Part shown: positions 51,463 through 60,837 of the stretch, in pieces
How the letters are laid out: the number at the start of each line of letters is the position of its first letter
How positions within the stretch are numbered: position 1 is the stretch's first letter
NCBI RefSeq assembly: GCF_019431045.1
Contig: NZ_JAHXPT010000001.1
Span: 310,001-374,000 of the forward strand
Direction of reading: 5' to 3'
DNA length: 64,000 nucleotides
Origin: Clostridium weizhouense
GTDB lineage: Bacteria; Bacillota; Clostridia; Clostridiales; Clostridiaceae
Translations under genes and position numbers: made by a program
Notes under the pieces: generated by a model
Seen by the model: the letters and a program-made list of their open reading frames with translations, nothing else
What the model was told of the DNA's origin: nothing
The model's database searches: none

Positions 51463-51543
51463 TCCATATTTTAAAATATTCTTCATATTATAGTATAGAG
51501 CAAACTATCACTATATTATCAATATTTACTTAAAGCATAAGTA
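51463..51543. repeat. Short copy of dispersed repeat family 2
   Basis: An imperfect palindrome: CATATTTTAAAATATTC and TATTATAGTATAGAG on the left; TATATTATCAATATTTACTT and AAAGCATAAG on the right. The arms match the ends of the copy at 55060-55352, without its central part. It occupies the gap between the LCP gene and the pseudouridine synthase gene. Confidence 0.55.
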
Positions 51544-51563
51544 TTTTATTAAAGCATTTTTGT

Positions 51564-52838
51564 TTATTCTCCAAAGTTTTTAAAATCTTTACCTAATATT
51601 ATGACTATATCATAATCTTTGTATTCTAATTTATCTGGTTTTTCTTCATGTTTTCCAATTTTTATATCTTTATCAATCATATTTAGTATAACTTCATTAT
51701 TCGATAAGATAGAACTTTTAGTTCTTTCTTCAATATTTCCAGTATCAATTCTCGTATATCCAAGTCCATTTAATTGTTGTTTTAACCCTGCTGCTAGTCC
51801 ATTTATTTTTGTAGCATTTAATATTTTTATTGTAATATCTTTCTTTGATAACTCAGAAATATCTTCTCCAGATGATGATAATGATGTTATTGTACCCTTA
51901 TTTAAGTTTTTATCAAATATCAAAAATGACTCTCCATTTATTGTTTTTGGTATTCCTTGTGCTGTTTTCATTGTCATTTCTTCAAGCTTTAATCCCGTGA
52001 ATTTAAATCCATAATACATTATCTTACTAGGTGGCATATTAGTTTCTATATTATCACCTAAAGCCTTAAAAATACTAGGTAATCTAAATAAAATTAATGG
52101 ACTTGTACATTTTTTTACTACTTTTGAAATAAACTTTTGTTGGTTTTCTATTCTATCTAAATCTCCATTTGCAAATCCAGAACCATCATTATTTTTTCTC
52201 CACCTAAAAAATTCTTCTGCTTTTTGCCCATCTAATTTAACAGTTTCTCCTGCTTTAAAATTAATATGAAGATTTTGTCCCTCATCATCATATATCATAT
52301 TTCTTTCTATTGGCATCTTGATGCCTCCAATTGAATCAATAAATTCCCTAAATGCATTATAGTCTATTTTAACAATATAATTTACATTTACATTAAGTAG
52401 TTTTTCCACTTCTGTTTTTATTCGTTTTTCTCCTCCTATAGCATAAGCAGAATTTATTTTAAATTTTTTTCCATTAACTTCTATTAATGTATCTCTTGGA
52501 ATTGAAACTAACTGTAACTTTTTATTATCTGGATTATAATTCAATATCATTATAGTATCTGTTCTCTTTATAGATGCATTCTCTGGTTGATTTGGATCTC
52601 CTATATCCGTTCCAAGTAAAAGAATATTTATAGGTTTACTAGAGGATACTTTAGTTGCTTTTATCATATTATTATCATTTATTTTTCCCAAAAATAAAAA
52701 TGCTGAAATAAAAAATACTATAATAAAAGTTATTACTAATGCTATTGATGCTAAAATTAAATTTTCTATAATATTTTTAAATGTAAAATTCTTTAAACTA
52801 AACTTTTTTTTATTTTTCTTTAATTTTTTCTTCCCCAC
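51564..52838 (-). CDS. LytR-CpsA-Psr family protein with LytR_C domain
   Basis: A 424-residue membrane-anchored LCP phosphotransferase. Basic start, membrane segment (about 28-50), LCP domain with DTIMILNYNP, SIPRDTLIEV, the conserved arginine-rich RWRKNNDGSG and DLDRIENQQKFI, then a C-terminal LytR_C domain (ITIKILNATKINGLAAGLKQQL). LCP enzymes attach teichoic-acid-like or capsular polymers to peptidoglycan. The start is a GTG with AAGGGGGT upstream. Located directly downstream of yqeK, with a repeat between them. Confidence 0.92.
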   Translation of the reverse strand: MGKKKLKKNKKKFSLKNFTFKNIIENLILASIALVITFIIVFFISAFLFLGKINDNNMIKATKVSSSKPINILLLGTDIGDPNQPENASIKRTDTIMILNYNPDNKKLQLVSIPRDTLIEVNGKKFKINSAYAIGGEKRIKTEVEKLLNVNVNYIVKIDYNAFREFIDSIGGIKMPIERNMIYDDEGQNLHINFKAGETVKLDGQKAEEFFRWRKNNDGSGFANGDLDRIENQQKFISKVVKKCTSPLILFRLPSIFKALGDNIETNMPPSKIMYYGFKFTGLKLEEMTMKTAQGIPKTINGESFLIFDKNLNKGTITSLSSSGEDISELSKKDITIKILNATKINGLAAGLKQQLNGLGYTRIDTGNIEERTKSSILSNNEVILNMIDKDIKIGKHEEKPDKLEYKDYDIVIILGKDFKNFGE

Positions 52839-52920
52839 GTTATACCCCCTTATACAAAAAATATTATATTACTTACCTATATTAATATAAATTTTTATAA
52901 ATTCTAAATAACAAAAAAAT

Positions 52921-53009
52921 CGCTAAGCGACTGTGCAGCATCAATTTTTTTAGGCATGCACCCTTTCCAAACGTAGTGCAGGAATAATGGTGCAGCATAT
53001 GATTATTTT
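52921..53009. repeat. Partial copy of dispersed repeat family 1
   Basis: A CGCTAAGCG palindrome and GTGCAGCATC, then TTTTTTAGGCATGCACC, CGTAGTGCAGGAATAATGG and TGCAGCATATGATTATTT. The right part matches the end of the 10032-10266 copy; the central TTGACAATG block is missing. Confidence 0.6.
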
Positions 53010-53089
53010 TTATTCTTTAGGTTTTATTTCTTAATCTTTAAGTAATAATATAATCTAAATTATCCATATATTTTTAAAAATATAAATTC

Positions 53090-53650
53090 TTAAAGAATAA
53101 AATAATTTCTTGCTTTAATTGTATTTAAATCAATTAGCATATTTTTATTTAATAAATCTTTAATACTTTCAGATAAACCATATATAACACCTTTATCTAA
53201 ATTTTCAAATGTAAGTTGTCTTATTTTTTCTACTCCTGGAAAATTTCTATTAGGTTCAATCATGTCAGATATATATATTATTTTAGTTAAAATAGACATA
53301 TTCTCTTTACCAGTTGTATGCCATCTTATTGCATCTAAAATTTCATTATCTTCAATTTTTAATTTCTCTTTTGCTTCTATCGGTGCAATTATACTATGCC
53401 ATAAATTAAAATTTTTCTTCTCAACTTCTGATAATAAAATATTATTTTCATTTATTATTTCTTCCATCTTATACTTACTTAAATTCTTAGCTACATCATG
53501 TGCAAGTGCTGCAATTTCTGCCTTTTCTTCTGAAATACCATTAAGTTTAGCTAAAGCTTTTGCAGTTTCTACTACTCCTAATGTATGTTCATACCTACTA
53601 GGTTTTAAATTATTTTTAAGATATTTATTTATTTCTTTTATAGATAACAA
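53090..53650 (-). CDS. yqeK: YqeK-type HD-domain hydrolase (Ap4A)
   Basis: A 186-residue HD-superfamily phosphohydrolase. Metal-binding motifs are RYEHTLGV near residue 18, ALAHDVAKNL near 48, LWHSIIAP near 83 and IRWHTTGKENM near 108. YqeK proteins hydrolyse diadenosine tetraphosphate symmetrically in Firmicutes. The start is a TTG, with GGGAGGA 6 bases upstream. It begins 2 bases after nadD ends, the standard nadD-yqeK pairing. Confidence 0.92.
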   Translation of the reverse strand: MLSIKEINKYLKNNLKPSRYEHTLGVVETAKALAKLNGISEEKAEIAALAHDVAKNLSKYKMEEIINENNILLSEVEKKNFNLWHSIIAPIEAKEKLKIEDNEILDAIRWHTTGKENMSILTKIIYISDMIEPNRNFPGVEKIRQLTFENLDKGVIYGLSESIKDLLNKNMLIDLNTIKARNYFIL

Positions 53651-53652
53651 GC

Positions 53653-54255
53653 TTAGTCCTCCCTGTATAATTCATTTTTTTCTATAAAATTTACAACTGA
53701 ATTAGGCACAAAAAAATCTATTCTTTCTTTATCTTTTATTCTTTTTCTTATATCTGTAGATGATATTTCAAGTTGATTTAGCTTTAAAACAGTTATGTCT
53801 ACCTCATATTTCTTTTGAATGTATTTCTCTTGCTTAATTAATTCATCATTATTTATTCCACCTCTTGTAAAAACCACAAGATTACATAGCGATAATATTT
53901 TGGAGACATTTTCCCACTTTTCTATATCTATTAAACAGTCAGCTCCTGTAATAAAAAATAACTCTCTATCTTTAGATTTTAAATGTTCTAATGTTTGATA
54001 AGTAAAGCTTAACCCATTTTTTTCTATTTCATAACTTGAGATAGAAAATTCATTATAATCTTGTATTGCTAAGTTAACCATATCATACCTTAAAGAAGCA
54101 TCAGTAATACATTTTCCATCTTTATGTGGTGGATTACCTGCTGGCATAAAAATTACTTCATCTAAATCCAACTGTTTTTTAGCTTCATATGCTATATATA
54201 AATGTGCATAATGGATTGGGTCAAATGTACCTCCTATTATACCATATCGTTTCAT
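53653..54255 (-). CDS. nadD: Nicotinate-nucleotide adenylyltransferase
   Basis: A 200-residue NAD biosynthesis enzyme that adenylylates nicotinate mononucleotide. Nucleotidyltransferase motifs: GIIGGTFDPIHYAHL at residue 5 and ISSTDIRKRI near 167; PAGNPPHK near 38 is typical of NadD. GGAGGCAATAC precedes the ATG. Transcribed with yqeK. Confidence 0.95.
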   Translation of the reverse strand: MKRYGIIGGTFDPIHYAHLYIAYEAKKQLDLDEVIFMPAGNPPHKDGKCITDASLRYDMVNLAIQDYNEFSISSYEIEKNGLSFTYQTLEHLKSKDRELFFITGADCLIDIEKWENVSKILSLCNLVVFTRGGINNDELIKQEKYIQKKYEVDITVLKLNQLEISSTDIRKRIKDKERIDFFVPNSVVNFIEKNELYRED

Positions 54256-54399
54256 TGTATTGCCTCCTACACACCTGTAAATAAAGAATTCTATCTCTTA
54301 GTTAAAGAAAATCTACATCTAAAATCAAGAATTCTATTTATAGTTTCATTCTATTGTTTATTATATCACGAAGTAATATTATATATTAACCATAAAAAA

Positions 54400-54607
54400 A
54401 GTGGCTACGCCACGTTTCAATGAACAATTGACAGTTGACAATGGACAATTATTGTTGAAAGTCACAGGCTTTCTTTAATATATATTATTTATAAATCACT
54501 GAGTGATTTCATCCTACATTGTCAATTGTCCATTGTCAATTCAAAAATATCTCCATAACATTAGATTTTTTCAGCCTTTCAAGCTTCAAAAATTCTATAA
54601 TTTCCTA
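54400..54607. repeat. Dispersed repeat family 1, near-complete copy
   Basis: Begins with the palindrome GTGGCTACGCCAC, then GTTTCAATGAAC, TTGACAGTTGACAATGG, GAAAGTC/GGCTTTC, AAATCACTGAGTGATTT, CATTGTCAATTGTCCATTG and ATATCTCCATAACATTAG. The central parts match 10032-10266 nearly base for base; the right end matches the copy at 5669. It occupies most of the 440-base nadD-yhbY gap. Confidence 0.75.
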
Positions 54608-54613
54608 TGAATT

Positions 54614-54666
54614 AAAAAAATCACCCTCTTTTCAAATTTAATTCTTATTTGAAAAGAAGGTGATAT
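54614..54666 (-). terminator. Terminator of the yhbY gene
   Basis: Stem ATCACC-T-TCTTTTCAAAT/ATTTGAAAAGA-GGTGAT with a run of seven T residues on the minus strand, after the stop at 54696. Confidence 0.88.
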
Positions 54667-54695
54667 AAATATTATTGATATTGTAATTAAAATAT

Positions 54696-54992
54696 TTATT
54701 TTGTAGGTAATTCTATTTTAGGTTTATTTTTTGATTTTTTATATAAAACCATTTTATTTCCTATTGCTTGAACGCCTTCACATCTAATACTCTTACATAT
54801 TAAATCTGAAGTTTCTCTTGTATCTAAACCACTATTTTCTAAAACTTTTATTTTTATTAATTCTCTTTTTTCTAAAGCTTGTGTAACTTGTTTTAAGAAG
54901 TTTTCTTCTATTCCATTCTTCCCAACTTGGAATATTGGAACTATATCATTAGCTAAACCTCTTAAATATGCTCTTTGTTTTCCTGTTAACAT
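54696..54992 (-). CDS. yhbY: YhbY-family RNA-binding protein
   Basis: A 98-residue CRM-domain protein associated with pre-50S ribosomes. Typical sequence: LTGKQRAYLRGLAND, PIFQVGKNGI, ALEKRELIKIKVLENS, and the GNKMVLYKKS end in place of the usual G..LVLYR. AGGAGGAAAATAA precedes the ATG. It lies downstream of obgE with a repeat element between them. Confidence 0.93.
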   Translation of the reverse strand: MLTGKQRAYLRGLANDIVPIFQVGKNGIEENFLKQVTQALEKRELIKIKVLENSGLDTRETSDLICKSIRCEGVQAIGNKMVLYKKSKNKPKIELPTK

Positions 54993-55059
54993 TTATTTTC
55001 CTCCTTAAAACTACATAGTTTATAACTTAATCTATGTAGTTCGAAACCATTTGTTTTTA

Positions 55060-55352
55060 CTCTATATTTTAAATGAATGTTAATATTTTAGTATAAGGGC
55101 GAAGTGGCATTGGAATTTGCTTTTTAGAACTCTTAAGTGAAAGTCAAAATTTTATATTTTGTTACTTGAACTTACTCAGCGAATGTACATGAGTCGAGTT
55201 TCCTTTTAGTCTTACAATTAATTGCTTGTCATCAATCTGTGATTGGGAGCATGCATTAATTGAACTAAGCTTTATTTTAGAGTTCTTAAAGTAAATTCCT
55301 CTGTCCATGAGCTTTATACTATAATATCAACAGTGCTTTAAAATATAGCCCT
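55060..55352. repeat. Dispersed repeat family 2, longest copy (MITE-like)
   Basis: A 293-bp non-coding element with imperfect terminal inverted repeats of about 70 bases: left CTATATTTTAAATGAATG, TTAATATTTTAGTATAA, AGAACTC; right (complement) CTATATTTTAAAGCACTG, TTGATATTATAGTATAA, AGAACTC. The interior has further inverted segments around AATTGCTTGTCATC and GGGAGCATGC. No transposase. Shorter derivatives at 2081, 14868, 51463 and 60053 share the ends. It fills the yhbY-obgE gap. Confidence 0.72.
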
Positions 55353-55358
55353 TTTTTA

Positions 55359-57075
<1,717 letters not shown>

Positions 57076-57206
57076 AGGCACATAAAATAAAATAACAGAT
57101 TAAAGATACTTTAATATTTTGTATCAGACAAGTATGTAAGTTTAAATTGCTAAAATAGTATAAACTAACTAAGAATTGCACTGGTCTGTTATTTTCTAAT
57201 GTGCCT
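57076..57206. repeat. Dispersed repeat family 3 (AGGCACAT hairpin)
   Basis: A 131-bp element whose ends pair: AGGCACAT plus AAAATAACAGA on the left, TCTGTTATTTT plus ATGTGCCT on the right. A related shorter element starts AGGCACATTC at 63890, and the stem of the terminator at 3595 has the same ATAACAGACTAA core. Confidence 0.6.
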
Positions 57207-57230
57207 AAAAATATAATATATATATAACTT

Positions 57231-57260
57231 AAAAAGCACCCTTTTAAAAAGGGTGCTTTA
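57231..57260 (-). terminator. Terminator of the rplU-prp-rpmA operon
   Basis: Stem AAAGCACCCTTTT/AAAAGGGTGCTTT followed on the minus strand by TTAAG; directly after the rpmA stop codon. Confidence 0.88.
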
Positions 57261-57270
57261 TTAAAAATAA

Positions 57271-57570
57271 TTATTCAGCTATTGCTTCAACGTCTGTTGG
57301 GTAAACACTAGCTTTTTTCTTATCTCTACCCATTCTTTCAAATCTAACTATTCCGTCGATCTTTGCGAATAAAGTATCATCTTTACCCCTTCCAACGTTG
57401 TTACCTGGATGTACCTTAGTTCCTCTTTGTCTTACTATGATATTTCCAGCAAGAACAAATTCTCCGTCTGCAGATTTAACTCCTAATCTCTTTGATTCTG
57501 AGTCTCTACCATTCTTAGAACTACCTACTCCTTTTTTGTGAGCGAATAATTGAAGGTTCATAATTAACAT
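57271..57570 (-). CDS. rpmA: 50S ribosomal protein L27
   Basis: A 99-residue ribosomal protein near the peptidyl-transferase centre. It carries the Firmicute N-terminal extension with the [11 protein letters not shown] motif; cleavage after LQLFA by the protease Prp, encoded just upstream, is needed to free the functional His-Lys-Lys end. GGAGGTGTAGTCAC favours the ATG at 57570, three codons before MNLQLF. Last gene of rplU-prp-rpmA. Confidence 0.97.
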   Translation of the reverse strand: MLIMNLQLFAHKKGVGSSKNGRDSESKRLGVKSADGEFVLAGNIIVRQRGTKVHPGNNVGRGKDDTLFAKIDGIVRFERMGRDKKKASVYPTDVEAIAE

Positions 57571-57574
57571 GTGA

Positions 57575-57961
57575 CTACACCTCCTCTTTCAATAAAGTTA
57601 TATACTCTTTACGTTTCTTACATCCAAACATTTGATCTAAACCTAAAATTACACTTTCTAAGCTTTTTTCAAAAGTTTTCAGTAAAACCTGCGATTGTTC
57701 TATTTCTTCTTTGTTAAAATCATTAAGATCTAACTTTAAGTATCCATCATTGATTTCATAAGTTGAATTAAGTTTTAAAACTTCATCCAATCCAATAATT
57801 ACACTTTGTGATAAAACTGAAACAGAATTACATATCATATCAAAGGTCTCACCAACTAAAGAAACATCATTTCTGAAATCTCTATCAGCTGACAATGCAT
57901 GATTATTGATTACAAATCCAACAATATTACTACTATCATAACTAAAAGTTACTTTAATCAT
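57575..57961 (-). CDS. prp: Ribosomal-processing cysteine protease Prp
   Basis: A 128-residue protein of the YsxB/Prp family. [11 protein letters not shown] supplies the catalytic His and [12 protein letters not shown] the catalytic Cys. It removes the N-terminal extension of L27 during ribosome assembly. It lies between rplU and rpmA, 4 bases from each, with little ribosome site of its own, so it is translationally coupled. At 128 residues it is slightly longer than usual, with extra C-terminal residues ([16 protein letters not shown]). Confidence 0.93.
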   Translation of the reverse strand: MIKVTFSYDSSNIVGFVINNHALSADRDFRNDVSLVGETFDMICNSVSVLSQSVIIGLDEVLKLNSTYEINDGYLKLDLNDFNKEEIEQSQVLLKTFEKSLESVILGLDQMFGCKKRKEYITLLKEEV

Positions 57962-57965
57962 AATA

Positions 57966-58277
57966 TTAAGCTTCTATCTTTTCGATTACTAACTTAGTGT
58001 AAGGTTGTCTGTGTCCATTCTTTCTTCTATAGTCTTTCTTAGCTTTATACTTGAAAACTACAACTTTCTTTTGCTTGCCTTGAGCTGCAACTTTAGCTAC
58101 AACCTTAGCTCCTTCGACAACTGGTGCACCTACTTTTATAGTTTCACCATTTCCTACTGCTAGAACTTCTGTTAATTCAACTGTTGAGTCAACTTCAGCG
58201 TTAAGTTTTTCAACGTATATTACGTCTCCTTCTTGAACTCTGTATTGCTTTCCTCCTGTTGCTAATACTGCGTACAT
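57966..58277 (-). CDS. rplU: 50S ribosomal protein L21
   Basis: A 103-residue ribosomal protein: [64 protein letters not shown] precedes the ATG. First gene of the rplU-prp-rpmA operon, downstream of an L21 leader. Confidence 0.97.
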   Translation of the reverse strand: MYAVLATGGKQYRVQEGDVIYVEKLNAEVDSTVELTEVLAVGNGETIKVGAPVVEGAKVVAKVAAQGKQKKVVVFKYKAKKDYRRKNGHRQPYTKLVIEKIEA

Positions 58278-58385
58278 TAAAACACCTCCTCAATAACGGT
58301 CTCGCCACTTTCGGTACAAAATATTATTTTGTTTACTAAAAAACCTTATGTGAGCGGTCTACAAAAGCCATTCTATCACATTATT
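58278..58385 (-). ncRNA. Candidate L21 leader
   Basis: The ~105 bases upstream of rplU contain paired segments (AGACCGCTCACAT..., TACCGAAAGTGGCGAGACCG) ahead of the ribosome site, in the place where Firmicutes have the autoregulatory L21 leader RNA. The position and the GGCGAGACCGTTATTGAGG end support this; I have not verified the fold. Upstream of it, to 58581, the DNA is AT-rich with no other feature. Confidence 0.6.
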
Positions 58386-58581
58386 GTTTCTTTGTAAATT
58401 AAAATCTACGATTTTATATATTTTTTATACATAATATATTAAATTTAAGTAAATCTTGATATTTTAATATAAAAACAAACTAAAATTTTAATTCCAAAAA
58501 CTAATTTATATAACTTACATTCCTCTTTATATACATAATTTATATAATTAATAATATGTTGAAAATTTAAATATATAAACG

Positions 58582-60030
58582 TTAATTTAAACTTACTCTA
58601 TAACTCGAAACATTGTCTTTTTGACTTTGAAAAATTAATGGCTCAACTTTAAATCCCTCTATATTATCTACATAATTTAAATAAATTTCTTTATTAAGTC
58701 CTTCAATCTCTGTTATAAAATTAAATAAATCTCCCTGAATTCTTTCTCTATAAATACTATCAACTTCTATATAAAAGCACTCTATTGAATTTTCTTCTTG
58801 TATCCTTAAAATTTCATTTCTTATAAGACCTTGAATATAAGAAAGTTTTAAAATCATACCATTCCCCTTACATAATCCACAGTTTTCTTCCATATATTCA
58901 TATATGCTTTTTCCTTGTCTTTTTCTAGCTATTTGAACTAAATCAAGTTCTGTAAATGGGAATATTTTTATATTACCCTTATCTGATGATAAACTTTCTT
59001 CTAAAGTATTCATAACAATACTTTTTTGGTTTCTATCTCTCATATCTATAAAATCAATAAGAATAATTCCACTTAAATTTCTAACTCTTATCTGGCTTCC
59101 AATTTCTTCTGCTGCCTCTAAATTAGTTTCTAATATAGTCTTATTAAAACTTTTACCTTTTACGTTCTTTCCACTATTAACATCAATCACGTACATAGCT
59201 TCTGTTTTATCTATAACTATATATCCTCCACATGGAAGGTTAACCTTATTATGTCTTAATTTCAAAAGTTCTTTTTCCAGTCCATAAACATCAAAAAGAT
59301 TTCTTATTCCAGAATACATCTCTAAAGTTAAGTTTTCTTCCCCTTCAATAAAAGAACCCACTTTATCAAAATCGTTTTTATTATCGACATATATCTTAAT
59401 TGATTCTTTACCAATAGAATTTCTTAAAATCTTAAATAAACTTAAATCTTCTCCATAAAGCTTTTTTATGTCAGGTGAGTATTTCATATTTCTATCTAAA
59501 TTTTCAAATTCTAAATATAGCTTATTAAGCTCTTTATTAATTTCTTCAATACTAGCATTAGCCCCTTCTGTTCTAATAGTTATCCCAACATTATCAATTA
59601 ATTTTATATTATCTAATATTTCATTTTTCTTTTGCTTATCAGTTATTCTCTTAGAAAAATTTATCCCCTTTTCATAACAATTTAAGACAATATATTTCCC
59701 GGGAATACTAACTTTCGAGCTCAACTTTGCACCTTTATCATTTAAAGGTTCTTTAATAACTTCAACTAATATATCTTGACCTTTTTTTAGCCCTTTAGCT
59801 TTAAGCTCCTCGCTATAATACATATATCCTTCTTTATTTAATCCTAAATCAATAAAGACAGAATTTATTGAAGGAAGAATATTTTTTATTCTTCCCTTAT
59901 ATATTTCTCCTATTATAGGTTCATTTTTCTTTTCTTCAACAATACTTTCTACTAACTTTCCGTTTTCTCTTATACCAATACGTAATAAGAATTCTTTTCT
60001 TTCTATGAAAATTTCCTTCACCTTGATCAC
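58582..60030 (-). CDS. rng: Ribonuclease G/E family endoribonuclease
   Basis: About 480 residues. An S1 RNA-binding domain (GEIYKGRIKNILPSINSVFIDLG) near 40-110, catalytic aspartates in YVIDVNSGKN and LIDFIDMRD, and a Zn-link-type motif CGLCKGNG near 397. It cleaves AU-rich single-stranded RNA in rRNA/mRNA processing. The start is uncertain: GTG at 60030 has AGGA only 2 bases away, whereas GTG at 60021 (protein starting with KEIFIERK) is better spaced. Downstream of the radical SAM/DUF2344 pair, as commonly in clostridia. Confidence 0.93.
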   Translation of the reverse strand: MIKVKEIFIERKEFLLRIGIRENGKLVESIVEEKKNEPIIGEIYKGRIKNILPSINSVFIDLGLNKEGYMYYSEELKAKGLKKGQDILVEVIKEPLNDKGAKLSSKVSIPGKYIVLNCYEKGINFSKRITDKQKKNEILDNIKLIDNVGITIRTEGANASIEEINKELNKLYLEFENLDRNMKYSPDIKKLYGEDLSLFKILRNSIGKESIKIYVDNKNDFDKVGSFIEGEENLTLEMYSGIRNLFDVYGLEKELLKLRHNKVNLPCGGYIVIDKTEAMYVIDVNSGKNVKGKSFNKTILETNLEAAEEIGSQIRVRNLSGIILIDFIDMRDRNQKSIVMNTLEESLSSDKGNIKIFPFTELDLVQIARKRQGKSIYEYMEENCGLCKGNGMILKLSYIQGLIRNEILRIQEENSIECFYIEVDSIYRERIQGDLFNFITEIEGLNKEIYLNYVDNIEGFKVEPLIFQSQKDNVSSYRVSLN

Positions 60031-60052
60031 ATCCTAAATGCATTTAGATATC

Positions 60053-60094
60053 ATGTTATGTTTTAAGTGAATGTTGATATTCTAAAACATAACC
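60053..60094. repeat. Short copy of dispersed repeat family 2
   Basis: A palindrome, GTTATGTTTTAA/TTAGAATATC...TAAAACATAAC, containing TGAATGTTGATATT, the conserved end of family 2. It lies between the DUF2344 gene and rng. Confidence 0.5.
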
Positions 60095-60117
60095 AAACAT
60101 TATTTTACTTATAGAAT

Positions 60118-60837
60118 TTATTTAAATTCTGCTGCTTTATATAAAGGCAACAGCTTTTCTCCATTTAAAAAGTACATTTCTTCTCTTTTTATTTCAACAA
60201 ATGATTCTAGTTTTGAATTTGAAGTTTTTTCTTGAATATATTTAACAACCAATTCTGGTGCTAAATGTTCTCTACTTCCTGAATTTAATACCATATTAAG
60301 TATTAGATCATTATCCTTAAGCCAAAATTTAAATTCTCTAATCATTGATTTTATATCAACTTCTTTTTCGCCTTTTTTACTTTTCTTTATAGTCACCCAT
60401 TCTTTTTGGTTATTAAGAAGATTATTAAGTTCTTCTTCTAAACTATCAACACTTTCATAAGAAACCTTTACTATATATCTAGCAGCATCAATTAAAGCCA
60501 TACCTTGTGGAACCTTTTTTTCACCTTCAACATAAGGTATTTTAGTTGCTGTTTTAAATTTTATTCCACTTGATGATACCGCATTTAATCTATCGACTAT
60601 TTCTTTTTCATCTACTTCTTCTACAAGTACTATATCCATATATTCACCTTCTGAATATACTCCTACTGCTAAAGGTTGTGCAATAGACATAGTCATATGT
60701 GGATTAAACCCTCTTGAATATTGTATAGGTAATTCCGCTCTTCTAATATTTTTTTGAATAGTTCTCATTAAATCTAAATGAGAAATGAATTTAACATTTG
60801 ATTCTTTAGTATATTTAATTAAGTATCGCACCTTCAA
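60118..60837 (-). CDS. DUF2344 (TIGR03936-type) protein
   Basis: A 239-residue protein that almost always accompanies the radical SAM gene upstream. Typical start VRYLIKYTKESNVKFISHLDLMRTIQKNIRRAELP (in part) and SRGFNPHMTMSIAQPLAVGV. Its gene overlaps the radical SAM gene by 23 bases. In some species the two are fused. Function unknown; possibly an RNA or cofactor modification partner. Confidence 0.9.
   Translation of the reverse strand: MKVRYLIKYTKESNVKFISHLDLMRTIQKNIRRAELPIQYSRGFNPHMTMSIAQPLAVGVYSEGEYMDIVLVEEVDEKEIVDRLNAVSSSGIKFKTATKIPYVEGEKKVPQGMALIDAARYIVKVSYESVDSLEEELNNLLNNQKEWVTIKKSKKGEKEVDIKSMIREFKFWLKDNDLILNMVLNSGSREHLAPELVVKYIQEKTSNSKLESFVEIKREEMYFLNGEKLLPLYKAAEFK

Noticed and set aside
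55060..55352. Family 2 repeat as a tRNA- or riboswitch-like leader of obgE or yhbY.
   Set aside because: Its ends recur at unrelated loci in truncated form, which fits a mobile repeat better than a gene-specific leader.
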